A stretch of 45,742 nt of DNA. It comes from Planctomycetota bacterium. GTDB taxonomy: Bacteria > Planctomycetota > UBA8108 > UBA1146. The position numbers and the translations under genes were made by a program. The DNA lies in NCBI GenBank assembly GCA_016776905.1, contig JADHSM010000001.1, forward strand, positions 1-45,742. The letters are read 5' to 3'. The notes under the pieces are model-generated. The model saw only the letters and a list, made by a program, of their open reading frames with translations, did not search any database and was not told the origin of the DNA. Shown one piece after another: positions 33,683 through 43,302 of the stretch; the first letter of the stretch is position 1, and every line of letters starts with the position of its first letter.

Positions 33683-36600
33683 TTATTCCCGGGAAGTCAT
33701 GCCGAGATAGGCCCAAAGATCACGAATTGCCACTTCATCCAGCACATTTAGGAGGCCTAAAGGCATGGGAGAATCGATGGATGGGGTGGCTGACGTTACA
33801 GGAACACTGATTTCTACCGGTGAATAGCCGAAAGGATCCGTGTTCAAGATCCACTTATTCTCGTCTCGGTAGAGCAGTCTTCCGAGTTCTAGACCATCTT
33901 CTCCAAATTCGAGAACTGTCCAGTTGTATTGGTCAGAGATATCACGTGAAGGGTCGAGGATCGCGGTGAGCAAGTCGTCATGCGTGAATCTGGATGCGCT
34001 GCCTGTGAGATCCGGCCCCACTCCTCCGCCAAATTGATCATATCGATGACAACGAGAACAGAGCGCTTTTTCGAAAGCTATTCTGCCCTTCTCTGGATCT
34101 CCCTTTCCTTTCGTCAATGCCGACAAGATTTCTTCACGAGTCCATTGTTGAACAAAAGGAGCCATGACGACGGGGGGAAGGGGCGGTGGAACCAGTGCTC
34201 CACTACCGTCATCCATTTGGCGAGTCATGTGCTGAATAAATCCGTTGTAACTGTTGCCTCCAGAGAGCGCAGTGAGGCGTTTTATTTCTGGGGCGATCAA
34301 ATCCCTCTGCTCGGTGTTGATGGTGGTCCATTGAAGGCAACGCAGTGCGGCCATCTTTTCGGGTCCCTTTTCGGCAAGAGATAACCAGTCGATCAATCGT
34401 GTCACTAATCCCGGTGCAGAAAGTCGCACTAAAAGATCTCCTAGTAATCGATCAACAGCGGCATCTCTTCTAGGGAAATCCTGATCGAGTCGTGCCAGCA
34501 AGCGTGTTCGAGTACTGCCCGACGGATCTCCGTGTCTTGCGATAGCGACAGTCGCCACTCGCAGAGCGGCTAATTCTTGCGCCCTTCCTTGAAGTTGAGG
34601 AAGGTCACAGAGTCTCTCCAGAAGAATCTCCTTATCTTCGGTACTACCGACCCGAGCGAGGGCGAGTAATCCTTGGAGAGCGGCTCTTCCTTCTAGGCCG
34701 AGCACACGATCTCGCCAGAGATCGGGAGACAGTCGTTCCAGGGTGATTCTTGCGGCGGCGGCGATAAACATGTCTTCATGAGCGAGTTCGAGGAGGGCCA
34801 GATCGAGCAGGTCAGGCATCGGTTGGACATGTCCCTTTTCCAATTCTCTGCGGATGCCCCGTGCTTTTTTCCCCTCTCGTGTCAGTGGGGCTGACATCTT
34901 CTCAGGAGGGCGTTGGGAAGTGATCCTAAAGACGGTACTTCCTGTACCTCGACCTCCGGTGACACCATAGAGAGCTCCGTCTGGACCCATAGTGATGTCA
35001 GAAACATTCAAGGCAGGAGCGGCTGCGAAGGGTTCAATGTTTCCGGTGAAACTAGAACCGTGCTCCCTGGGGAAAAACGCCAAAATTCTACCGTAGGCCC
35101 AATCGGCGATGAAGATCGCATGCTTCCAACGACCCTCAAATTGACTCTTGAGTCCGGAGGCAACCCCCGTCGGAGAAGAGAGATCCGATTCGGCAGCAGG
35201 AGGGACGGCATCCGGAATACCATCGGGCCACTTGCCATCGCCGCTTCTCCAACCGGCTTCACCTCCGGAAACGACTTCGACGATACGGGGTGCACGATAC
35301 CAGGGAGAACCGATGTCATATTCCATATCGGCATCGTAGGTGAAAAGAGAACCGTCATGATGAAAGGCGAGGTCGTATGGATTACGGAATCCGCCTGCCA
35401 CTCTTTCCCACTCACGAGTCGCGGGGTCTATCCTTAAGATTTGTCCTGCCGGTGAAAGGTATCCCACCGCATGACCGGAAGGATCCCACATTCTGGGGAA
35501 CAATAAATCTTCTTGCCAATTACGGTAGCGGTCACGGGTCAGGATCTCTTCAGGAACTTTGATGTGATTGCCGACGACAGTCCAGACATGACCATCCGGG
35601 CCCATCACCAGAGCGTGCACTCCATGTTCCCAACCGGGCCCCATACTTGAGAGCCTTTCCTCGGTTTCATAAAAATCGTCACCATCGGTATCGGTTAATA
35701 CCCACAAGCCACCTTTGTCTTTGGCATCGCCATTGACGTGAATCCAGAGTTCTTCACCGACTTTGAGTATTCCCTGAGCATGACCCATGTTGGCACAGTC
35801 TTTGGCACTGTAACCGTTCGCCTCTTTTTTCAGCCTTTTGAGAGGACCATATTGGGGGGAGACGATGAAATCTTGATCGTTCTCAGCCGCGATACAGACC
35901 CAAGATCCTTGAGTAGGATCGACTTCGTGAATGATCTTGGCCTCGAATCCCATGGGCAGATTCCAACTGCGAGAAGGACTTCCCGAAAACTTGATCCCGC
36001 CCCAAGGAAGGGAGGGGTCTCCCATCGTTCCTAGAGAAATCGCGGCCTGATGGGGTAGAGGATCGAGTCCGTCCAGATTCCAAGACTCTTCTTCTCCATA
36101 GGGGGTCCCAGAGTTGGCGGGCTGGGGTTGTTTCGTCCAGCGACGGACTGTCCATTCTGTATCGGTGTGCAGTTGTTGAGGAGTTGACCCTTCGATCTGC
36201 CAACGGAGAGTTCCCAGAAGTCCCGCGGGGCCTCCCTCATTACTGGCTCTCACAGTCAACTCATGATCTCCGGCAGGAAGAGTCCAGCGATGTTCGTAAG
36301 TTTGGCTCCAGTCGATTCCGCGCAGGATCGGCGTTCCATCTAGGAATGCGATAAAGTGATTATCCGCTGTCATCGTCAGCTGAGCGGTGGAGGTTTTTGT
36401 CGTGTTGAAACGGCGGGAGAGAGTGACCTCAACGCCACTGTCGGGTGCCTCGGAACTCCAGATCCAATGAGCACTTTTTTTCTCGACGACTTCTTTTGCC
36501 ATACTGACATCGGTGAAGGGGTCTCCATCCAAAACATCCCAAGGGCGAATTCTGACCTGACGCCACTCGATGCGCATCGGTTCCCCAGCATGAATCTGCA

Positions 36601-37252
36601 GGCCAATCTTACCTTGCGCTTGGTGATTTGAATGCTGGTCCTCAAAGGCACACACCTGAACTCCGTCCAGTTCGTGACGTGCTCGCTGCCCACGGACGAT
36701 AATGCGGTATCGATGCCATGCGTTCGTGTCAAATTTTTCGATCAATGCATCTGTGCCCGTCAGAAACCCTTCAGTGGTACGTGTTCCATCTGCGTGAAGC
36801 CGTGAAACTTCACCTCTTGGAGCGAGGATGGCCCGGCCACTCGCTTCATAAAGAATGCCGGTGTACTGATGACCCGCATCAAGATCTGCCTGATAGCCTT
36901 TGGCTCTGCCATTGGGCAAGGCCTCACTTCGATACTGGATCCCGCTGTTACCTCCATGAATCCGGAATTCGGCTTCGAGAACGAAGTCGCCAAATTCTTG
37001 CTCATGCCAGAGGAATTCCGTGACTGGGACGGGGCCTCCATCGGGACCCTCGCCGATGATCATGCCATTTTCCACACGCCAGAGTTCTGTGTTTCCCTGC
37101 CATCCTTTAAGAGAATTTCCATCGAACAGGTCTTGCCAATTTTGATCCGCACTCGCCGTGGAAGAAGCCAGTGTCAGTAGCAAAGAAAGCAGCAGAAATG
37201 GCAGCAGCTGACTTTTCAACTGAAGTCGAGGATTCAGAGGGAGAGAGGTCAT
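33683..37252 (-). CDS. DUF1080 / PVC-type heme-binding dehydrogenase with cytochrome c domain
   Basis: 1189 residues from ATG at 37252, chosen because GGAAGAG precedes it and a signal peptide follows (hydrophobic LLPFLLLSLLLTLASSTASA); the frame is open to a TTG at 37294. Domain order: DUF1080 concanavalin-like fold (about 35-240: WQDLFDGNSLKGWQG, YRSEALPNG, IGLQIHAGEP), a second beta-sandwich (about 255-370), a sorbosone/glucose dehydrogenase-like propeller of PVC type (about 420-780: GHAQGILKVGEELWIHVNG, GGFRNPYDLAFHHDG, TMGPDGALYGVTGG), a helical repeat part, and a C-terminal cytochrome c (CSRCHRYDQFGGGVGPDLTG). DUF1080 proteins act on disaccharides or glycans in some cases. It is probably a periplasmic carbohydrate oxidase passing electrons through heme c, a type abundant in Planctomycetota. 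Confidence 0.88.
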   Translation of the reverse strand: MTSLPLNPRLQLKSQLLPFLLLSLLLTLASSTASADQNWQDLFDGNSLKGWQGNTELWRVENGMIIGEGPDGGPVPVTEFLWHEQEFGDFVLEAEFRIHGGNSGIQYRSEALPNGRAKGYQADLDAGHQYTGILYEASGRAILAPRGEVSRLHADGTRTTEGFLTGTDALIEKFDTNAWHRYRIIVRGQRARHELDGVQVCAFEDQHSNHQAQGKIGLQIHAGEPMRIEWRQVRIRPWDVLDGDPFTDVSMAKEVVEKKSAHWIWSSEAPDSGVEVTLSRRFNTTKTSTAQLTMTADNHFIAFLDGTPILRGIDWSQTYEHRWTLPAGDHELTVRASNEGGPAGLLGTLRWQIEGSTPQQLHTDTEWTVRRWTKQPQPANSGTPYGEEESWNLDGLDPLPHQAAISLGTMGDPSLPWGGIKFSGSPSRSWNLPMGFEAKIIHEVDPTQGSWVCIAAENDQDFIVSPQYGPLKRLKKEANGYSAKDCANMGHAQGILKVGEELWIHVNGDAKDKGGLWVLTDTDGDDFYETEERLSSMGPGWEHGVHALVMGPDGHVWTVVGNHIKVPEEILTRDRYRNWQEDLLFPRMWDPSGHAVGYLSPAGQILRIDPATREWERVAGGFRNPYDLAFHHDGSLFTYDADMEYDIGSPWYRAPRIVEVVSGGEAGWRSGDGKWPDGIPDAVPPAAESDLSSPTGVASGLKSQFEGRWKHAIFIADWAYGRILAFFPREHGSSFTGNIEPFAAAPALNVSDITMGPDGALYGVTGGRGTGSTVFRITSQRPPEKMSAPLTREGKKARGIRRELEKGHVQPMPDLLDLALLELAHEDMFIAAAARITLERLSPDLWRDRVLGLEGRAALQGLLALARVGSTEDKEILLERLCDLPQLQGRAQELAALRVATVAIARHGDPSGSTRTRLLARLDQDFPRRDAAVDRLLGDLLVRLSAPGLVTRLIDWLSLAEKGPEKMAALRCLQWTTINTEQRDLIAPEIKRLTALSGGNSYNGFIQHMTRQMDDGSGALVPPPLPPVVMAPFVQQWTREEILSALTKGKGDPEKGRIAFEKALCSRCHRYDQFGGGVGPDLTGSASRFTHDDLLTAILDPSRDISDQYNWTVLEFGEDGLELGRLLYRDENKWILNTDPFGYSPVEISVPVTSATPSIDSPMPLGLLNVLDEVAIRDLWAYLGMTSRE

Positions 37253-37468
37253 CGTTTCTCTTCCGTTCAGGGTGCATCTCATAGCAAAGCTCAAAGATGC
37301 ATCACATTGCAGAGGTCACAGTCCGAAGATCGCTGTGATGAGGTCCGGTTAATTTCAAATTCGACCTCAGGATACTGCTTCCGAGTGATCAGAACAGTGA
37401 CCTATTGAGGCCTTCAGGGTAAGATCTGGCAACGTTCAAGTGGTAATTCAGGAGAGGGGTCATCACCG

Positions 37469-38032
37469 ATGCAAAATTTCTTCTTCATGATTGGCCTTCT
37501 TGGACTGGTCGCCTTGACCGGCTGTGTCATTCTTCCTGAGGGGGAAGGGAGTGCCGCGTCCACGGTTCAGTATTTCGAAGCAGAGGGATCCCTCGAAGGA
37601 ACTGGGGTTGGATTTGCCGGATACTGGACTCGGGAAAATCAGCCAGGAGTCTTTCTTCAACTGCAAACATTACGCAATGGAGTGGTGGGTGGAGAAGAAT
37701 TGTCTGATCTACCCCCTGGCAGTGGTGGAGATCCCGTGACCGGACAGGAACAACTGGGTTGGTGTCTGAGTGCGGGGACGACCTGGGACATCAATGAGAC
37801 GTGTTCGATCCATGCGGGATTGGGGCTCGGTTTTTCCGAGACATGGCAGGAGCAGTTTGATTCCGATTTGATTCTGGGGAGTGCCGGTTTCTACAATACA
37901 TCTAATGGTCAGTCATTTGATTTGGAAGCTTGCGCTGGAGCCCTGTTCAAATTGGGAAACTCTTGGGTTTTGGATACGGGTTACAACACTTTTTCTGAAG
38001 CGTTGTACCTGGGACTGGGATACTCATACTAA
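37469..38032 (+). CDS. Small lipoprotein, possible outer-membrane beta-structure
   Basis: 187 residues. ATG at 37469 has GGAGAGGGG nine bases before it. The N-terminus is a lipoprotein signal with lipobox LTGC around residue 19. The rest is rich in glycine, aromatic residues and alternating patterns (GVGFAGYWTRE, IHAGLGLGFSETW, VLDTGYNTFSEALYLGLGYSY) ending in an aromatic residue, as in small beta-barrels. No family recognised. It is 76 bases before ferrochelatase on the same strand. Confidence 0.75.
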   Translation: MQNFFFMIGLLGLVALTGCVILPEGEGSAASTVQYFEAEGSLEGTGVGFAGYWTRENQPGVFLQLQTLRNGVVGGEELSDLPPGSGGDPVTGQEQLGWCLSAGTTWDINETCSIHAGLGLGFSETWQEQFDSDLILGSAGFYNTSNGQSFDLEACAGALFKLGNSWVLDTGYNTFSEALYLGLGYSY

Positions 38033-38108
38033 GACCCTACTCATCGACGTTGATGGCGACTTTGAAATATTGCAGAATGAAACTTAGAACACTGGAAATG
38101 TGAGCGTG

Positions 38109-39164
38109 ATGGCAAAGACCGGTCTGATTCTCATCAACCTTGGTTCACCCGATTCTCCGAAAACCCCAGATGTGCGTCGGTACCTCGACGAATTTCTAAT
38201 GGATGAGCGGGTGATCGACGTCAATGTATTACTGCGTAATCTGTTGGTGCGTGGCATCATCCTGAATACTCGTCCCAAAAAATCAGCGGAAGCGTATAGC
38301 AAGGTGTGGACTGACGAAGGATCTCCGTTGATTGTCACTTCCCAAAAATTAACGGAAGCAGTCCGTTCACTTTGGGATGGCCCGGTGGCTTTGGGGATGC
38401 GTTACGGGAATCCCTCGATCTCTCATGCTCTCGAAGAGATTCGTCAAGCGGGAGCGGATGAGGCTATCGTGGTTCCGTTGTATCCGCACTATTCGATGAG
38501 TTCCTATGAGACAGTGGTGGCCAAAGTTCTTGAGGATCTGCCCCAGATGGCGGATCCGATCAAAGTCCACTTTCTGCAGCCTTTTTACGACCACCCGGTG
38601 TATCGCAATGTTCTTGCTGAAGTCACGAAGCCTTATTTGGATGGAGAGTGGGATCACCTGCTCTTCTCTTTCCATGGCGTGCCCGTCCGACACATCGAAA
38701 AGCGCGATCCCAGCGATTGTTACTGCCTGAAGACCGAGGACTGCTGCTTCACCGATCACCCGGCGACGCCGATGTGTTACCGTGCACAGTGTCGTAGGAC
38801 CGCGCGATTCCTTGCCGAAGATCTGGGGCTGGCGGAGGACAAATGGTCGGTGGCTTTTCAGTCACGGCTGGGCAACGATCCTTGGCTTGAGCCCGCCACT
38901 GAGCCGACCACCGAAAAACTGGCGGAAGAAGGCATCCGCAGTCTCAAACTGATCTGCCCTGCTTTTGTGGCGGATTGCCTCGAAACCATCGAAGAGATCG
39001 ACATGGAAGTACGGGAGACGTTCATCGAAGCGGGTGGTAAGAAGTTTGACATGATTCCCTGCCTTAATGCGGATCCGCGCTGGGCCCAGGCCATCGTCGA
39101 CATGGCCCCGGACGCCCTTCAGCGCCATGCCGCCGCCGGCTCCGATGGAGTGATTCCACAGTAG
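38109..39164 (+). CDS. hemH: Ferrochelatase
   Basis: 351 residues from ATG at 38109; GTG at 38100 would add three. It inserts Fe(II) into protoporphyrin IX (or coproporphyrin III) in the last steps of heme synthesis. Motifs: LINLGSPDSP at the start, GMRYGNPSI, VVPLYPHYS, the catalytic His in LFSFHGVPVRHI, FQSRLGNDPWLEP and the acidic LICPAFVADCLETIEEIDME. A cysteine-rich insert after the catalytic His (CYCLKTEDCC and MCYRAQC) matches the form found in many bacteria, where nearby cysteines can hold a [2Fe-2S] cluster; whether this one does is not clear. The heme demand fits the cytochrome c protein next door. Confidence 0.93.
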   Translation: MAKTGLILINLGSPDSPKTPDVRRYLDEFLMDERVIDVNVLLRNLLVRGIILNTRPKKSAEAYSKVWTDEGSPLIVTSQKLTEAVRSLWDGPVALGMRYGNPSISHALEEIRQAGADEAIVVPLYPHYSMSSYETVVAKVLEDLPQMADPIKVHFLQPFYDHPVYRNVLAEVTKPYLDGEWDHLLFSFHGVPVRHIEKRDPSDCYCLKTEDCCFTDHPATPMCYRAQCRRTARFLAEDLGLAEDKWSVAFQSRLGNDPWLEPATEPTTEKLAEEGIRSLKLICPAFVADCLETIEEIDMEVRETFIEAGGKKFDMIPCLNADPRWAQAIVDMAPDALQRHAAAGSDGVIPQ

Positions 39165-39257
39165 CGTTGGAGGGGCTGGCTGGGGTTTGTTGGGACAATT
39201 CAACAGGTTGTACCCGTTCTGGATACTCGAACCGTCATCATCTTACGGAAGGATACT

Positions 39258-40139
39258 ATGACAAAAGAAAGCGTTACGATCATCGGGTTGGGATTGATGG
39301 GATCAGCCCTCGCTCGTGTTCTGTCTGCGGCCCAGTTGCAAGTCACGGTCTGGAATCGAAATCCCGCAAAGGCGAAGTTGTTTGAACCGGGGACAGTCCA
39401 GGTCGCCGACACCCTCGTCGAGGCGGTTTCCGCCAGTGATATCGTTGTTGTCTGCATACGTGATTACGAGGCGACCGCCGAACTTTTTCAGGATGCTGCC
39501 GTTGAGAATCAGCTTGCCGGGAAGATCTTTGCTCAACTCTCGACGGGGACGCCTGCCAAGGCTCGTGTCGCCGCAGAATGGGCCAAGTCCATCGGCGCCA
39601 CTTATCTCGATGGCGAGATCATGTGCTTTCCCGATGCGGTTGGGACCGACAGTTGCGCAATTCTATACTCGGGTGACCGCGACGGTTTTGAAACCTGTGA
39701 CGCAATGGTTCGCGCCTTTGGTGGTACAGCACAAATGCTGGGAACCGATCCGGGAATGGCGGCTGCCCTCAGTAATGCCGTCTTGCCGATCTACTTCAGC
39801 TACACCTTTGGTGTTCTCAACGGTGCTGCCATCTGCGATGCGGAGAATGTGCCGCTGCCGCTCTTCCAGCAGTTGACCGAATCGCTGATGCCAGTATTTG
39901 GCGGTGTCCTGGAACGAGCGGTCCAGATGATTTCCGCCGACAACTATGCCTCAGAGCACAGCACCCTCGAGACCAGTGCCGGGGCGCTGGCACAGGTCGT
40001 TGCGGTTGGAAAAGATGCGGGTCTCGATGGTCGTTTCGTGGAGTGCATGCAGACCTATGCTGCAGAGGGTCTCGAGGCGGGCTTCGGTTCGGTCGGCAAT
40101 GCCGTGTTATTCAAGAACTTCCGCAACAGTGATGGATAG
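39258..40139 (+). CDS. Imine reductase-like NADPH-dependent oxidoreductase (beta-hydroxyacid dehydrogenase superfamily)
   Basis: 293 residues. ATG at 39258 has GGAAGG at proper spacing. N-terminal Rossmann fold with TIIGLGLMGSALARVL, then N-R-N-P, VADTLVEAVSASDIVVVCI, and QLSTGTPAKARVAAEWA. The segment YLDGEIMCFPDAVGTDSCAILYSGDRDGFE fits the imine reductase signature (G-x-I-M, P-x-x-[IV]-G, YSG....F) better than that of 3-hydroxyisobutyrate dehydrogenases, where a conserved lysine is expected further on. The C-terminal helical part supports this. Imine reductases and reductive aminases reduce C=N bonds; the natural substrates of most are unknown. Ferrochelatase lies 93 bases upstream on the same strand. 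Confidence 0.85.
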   Translation: MTKESVTIIGLGLMGSALARVLSAAQLQVTVWNRNPAKAKLFEPGTVQVADTLVEAVSASDIVVVCIRDYEATAELFQDAAVENQLAGKIFAQLSTGTPAKARVAAEWAKSIGATYLDGEIMCFPDAVGTDSCAILYSGDRDGFETCDAMVRAFGGTAQMLGTDPGMAAALSNAVLPIYFSYTFGVLNGAAICDAENVPLPLFQQLTESLMPVFGGVLERAVQMISADNYASEHSTLETSAGALAQVVAVGKDAGLDGRFVECMQTYAAEGLEAGFGSVGNAVLFKNFRNSDG

Positions 40140-40246
40140 ACTGTCGCCGCTGAGTGACCTCGGCAGCACCATCTGCCAGTGCATCGATGCGTAAGTTTTC
40201 CGAAACAATGCCGAATAGTCTGGCCGGTTCCAACACTTCTAAAGCT

Positions 40247-41401
40247 TCAACAACCGTCGTAACTGGCACATTCAAGAGTGTCGGGGGTGGGATCATCGCC
40301 ACAGGTGCTAAAGGGCGCAGGGAGCGGACCCGATCCGTTGAAGAGATATCCTAAGACTTGAATGGCATCCGCTAGATTGATCGATCCATCGTCATTGCTG
40401 TCGGTGGCGTTTTCGCAACTGAGAGTCCCGTTATCAAAGAGATAGATCAGTATGTTGACGGGGTCACTAATATTCAACTCACCATCTCCATTGACGTCAC
40501 CACGCCTGAATAGGGTTTCTCCACTGCACCCGCCGATGACTCCATTGAGATCAAACTGAGATACGAATTCCCAGATACTTTGATTGGCGAATGAGGGCCA
40601 CACATGGCCACCATTTTGAGTACGGAAATGTTGAACCGCATGGCAGCCACTCTCTGGGGCCCAATCAAATCGTGAGATCCCGCCTCCTAGAATCGTTTCT
40701 GTAGGGACATTGGATGCACCATTGATGTTCGCCCAATAATCGTTTTGAAGGCTGGTGGCGATGGAGTAAGTGTTTCCATCATAGGGGGCATAAAAATCGT
40801 CAGTTCCTAAGATGTGCAGAAGGCTCGTGGGTCCTGCGGGAGAGCAGGCACTGTAGGTCCATTCCCACATATTGGCCGCGACGACAGCGAATGCCGCAAA
40901 GCGATCTCCGAGATAGCAGCCGTAGTCCCACATGAGGCTTCCTCCGAGGGAAAAACCACAGGCATACATACGGTTAGCATCTGCTGAGTAGTTACTCACC
41001 ATGGCATCGATCATGGCATCCGCAAATTCGATATCATCGATGCCGTTGTCGTAGGGGCCTTCCGTATTCCAGCAACGACAACCATCGGCATCGATGGCGG
41101 CGTCGGGGTACACCGCCAGAAATCTTTCGCTATCCGCAAGTGAGCGAAAATCAGCTTCGAATTGGAGGAAGCTCGCTCCAGTACCTCCTCCACCGTGATG
41201 GGCGAACAGTACAGGCAAATTTTCAGCGGGATCAAAGTTCACGGGTGTGTAGACCAGGTAGGTTCGAGTGGCACCATTGATGACGATGGTTTCATTCACA
41301 ATTTGTTGGGCATGCAATGTTGAAGTGAGGAACAGCACGCTACAGAGCAACAAAAAGAGCAACCCGAAAGGTGTCGTGCGTATCGATTCAAACGATGTCA
41401 T
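40247..41401 (-). CDS. Secreted polyhydroxybutyrate depolymerase-like esterase with C-terminal dockerin
   Basis: 384 residues. ATG at 41401 starts a signal peptide (hydrophobic FGLLFLLLCSVLFLTSTLHAQ). The alpha/beta hydrolase domain has VLFAHHGGGGTGASFL (oxyanion region), YPDAA, CRCWNTEGPYDNGIDDIEF, the nucleophile Ser151 in GFSLGGSL, HILGTDDFYAPYDG and a late His in NGGHVWPSF. This is the PHB depolymerase/feruloyl esterase-like (LpqC) group; it cleaves esters outside the cell, polymer or sugar-linked. From about residue 295 a dockerin pair follows: GDVNGDGELNISDPVNILIY and DSNDDGSINLADAIQVLGYL, very like those of the two giant proteins. It is alone, convergent with the imine reductase-like gene. 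Confidence 0.87.
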   Translation of the reverse strand: MTSFESIRTTPFGLLFLLLCSVLFLTSTLHAQQIVNETIVINGATRTYLVYTPVNFDPAENLPVLFAHHGGGGTGASFLQFEADFRSLADSERFLAVYPDAAIDADGCRCWNTEGPYDNGIDDIEFADAMIDAMVSNYSADANRMYACGFSLGGSLMWDYGCYLGDRFAAFAVVAANMWEWTYSACSPAGPTSLLHILGTDDFYAPYDGNTYSIATSLQNDYWANINGASNVPTETILGGGISRFDWAPESGCHAVQHFRTQNGGHVWPSFANQSIWEFVSQFDLNGVIGGCSGETLFRRGDVNGDGELNISDPVNILIYLFDNGTLSCENATDSNDDGSINLADAIQVLGYLFNGSGPLPAPFSTCGDDPTPDTLECASYDGC

Positions 41402-41598
41402 CTATCCTCCATTTGTTCAGGGACTCCCCCTGTTCTTCGCTTGATCTGGAGGCTCAGAACCAACATTACTGCTGGATCTTTGGCTCGACAAGATGAATGT
41501 TTGCGGAGAAATCTAAACCCACTTCACGCCTGACACACAGATCAATAGTGGACTCAGATGCCTGTTTTTCGAGAGCTTGCCTTGAAGTCGCTGCCGAT

Positions 41599-43302
41599 TC
41601 AGGAACTGGAGAACAGGTTCGCAAACAGGAACGCGAGCAGCGCCAATAACAGGAGCAGGCCGGGGAGGACCATCTGCCAGTGCACCGGCGGCTGGGCGGG
41701 AATCTTTTGCACCAGTCCGAGGAGTTTGGCCGGGGCTTCGTCGAGGACGAAGTGGGAGATGGTTCGGGTTCCATGAGCGATGGGGTTATTCACGATCCAG
41801 CCGAGGAAGCGGCCGCCCTTGCGGTAGATGACATCAAAATCGAGATTTTCTCGGACCAACTCGGGTGGGTATGTTCCTGTTTTCATCAGCACCACTACTG
41901 ACAACGATGCGAACAAGAGCAGTTGTAATTGGGTCAACACATGAGTGGTGGTGAAGGGTTCGTAGCTGACGGTGAAGGGGAGCATGCTGTAGAGCCACCC
42001 AGGATTGCAACCGATGAAGATGCATAACGCTGCACCGATCGACATCGCCACCAACATATTGACCGGGGGTTCTTTCGCTTCCAGTTTGGAATCGTGGGCG
42101 AAGAAGGCGAAGTAGGGGATCTTAATTCCTGCGTGTTCGAGCACTCCCGCCGAAGCAAAGAGCAACAGGAACCACAGCCAGGTGTGCCCTTCATGCAACG
42201 CGGCCGCCATGATCATCGATTTGCTGACGAAGCCACTGAAGAGGGGTACCGCCGAAATCGATGCCGCACCGACGAGGCACAGCACAGTAGTGATCGGCAT
42301 CTTGCGCCACAGGCCTCCGAGATCGGTACCACGAGTCTTGCCGGTGACGTGCAGCACTGCACCCATCGACATGAACAGCAGGCCTTTGAAGAGGACATCG
42401 TTAAAAGCGTGGCTGACCGCGCCGTTGACCGCCATTTCGGTGCCGATCCCGATACCGACCACCATGAAACCGATCTGGTTGATCATGCTGTAGGAGAGCA
42501 CCTTGCGCAGGTCATTTTCGATGACGGCGAAGAAGATGGGGAAGAAAGTCATCACCGCACCGATGGTGATCAGTTCCTCCGTGCCGGGAAAGAATCTTGC
42601 CAGAGCATAGACCGCTGTCTTGGTGGTGAATGCCGAGAGGAACACCGTTCCTGTGGCACTCGCTGCTGGGTAGGTGTCGACGATCCAAGTGTGGAACATC
42701 GGGAAGCCGGCCTTGATGCCGAAGGCGAGCAGAATCCACGGAACGCCAGGGGAGGCGAGATCGAGTACGCCCAAGTCGGAGATCAACAGTGATCCTCCGG
42801 ATTGGTGGTGGATCAAGAGTCCTGCGAGAAGTGACAGACCCGAAAGTACTTGGAAGACCAGATACCGTGAGCCGACCGGTAGAACCTTATTATCTTCCCG
42901 AGCCCAGACGATGAACGCTGATGTGAGAGCCAGCATTTCCCAACCCAGAAACAGAGTGACCAGATCTCCGGCGAGAACAGTAGCGACGGCACTCCCTGCA
43001 TAGAGGAGGGCGGAGGATGTCTCAAGGCGGCTCTTGATATGCAGGGCATAGATCACACCGATGATGCCCGCAATATGAAACAACAGGGCAAACAGGAAAG
43101 AAAGTTTGTCGACCTGAGCGAGGATCAGATCAAACCCAAAGAAGGAGATCTGAAAAGAGGTGCCCTCTGGAAGACCGAGCAGCGCCAGTAGACCGATGAG
43201 GGGAGTGGCCAGCGCCACGATTTTACGGGGGATACCGCTCAAGACAAAGCAGAGCAGTGCGCCCACGATGAAGGGGAGTACCGGGTATAAGCCTTCAATC
43301 AT
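41599..43302 (-). CDS. NuoL/M/N-MrpD family proton-translocating antiporter subunit
   Basis: 567 residues with about 14 membrane helices. It belongs to the proton_antipo_M family shared by complex I and Mrp antiporters, where conserved Glu and Lys residues inside the membrane carry protons or sodium. Visible: GWEMLALTSAFIVW (the usual key Glu), FGIKAGFPMFHTWIVDTYPAASATGTVFLSAFTTKTAVYAL (channel lysines), SYSMINQIGFMVVG, and SHAFNDVLFKGLLFMSMG. The typical H-x-W-L-P is W-I-V-D here. The last 90 residues are an extra hydrophilic/hydrophobic tail. The start overlaps the end of the 82-residue gene upstream by eight bases. It is last in the operon; no strong terminator was seen after it. Confidence 0.88.
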   Translation of the reverse strand: MIEGLYPVLPFIVGALLCFVLSGIPRKIVALATPLIGLLALLGLPEGTSFQISFFGFDLILAQVDKLSFLFALLFHIAGIIGVIYALHIKSRLETSSALLYAGSAVATVLAGDLVTLFLGWEMLALTSAFIVWAREDNKVLPVGSRYLVFQVLSGLSLLAGLLIHHQSGGSLLISDLGVLDLASPGVPWILLAFGIKAGFPMFHTWIVDTYPAASATGTVFLSAFTTKTAVYALARFFPGTEELITIGAVMTFFPIFFAVIENDLRKVLSYSMINQIGFMVVGIGIGTEMAVNGAVSHAFNDVLFKGLLFMSMGAVLHVTGKTRGTDLGGLWRKMPITTVLCLVGAASISAVPLFSGFVSKSMIMAAALHEGHTWLWFLLLFASAGVLEHAGIKIPYFAFFAHDSKLEAKEPPVNMLVAMSIGAALCIFIGCNPGWLYSMLPFTVSYEPFTTTHVLTQLQLLLFASLSVVVLMKTGTYPPELVRENLDFDVIYRKGGRFLGWIVNNPIAHGTRTISHFVLDEAPAKLLGLVQKIPAQPPVHWQMVLPGLLLLLALLAFLFANLFSSS

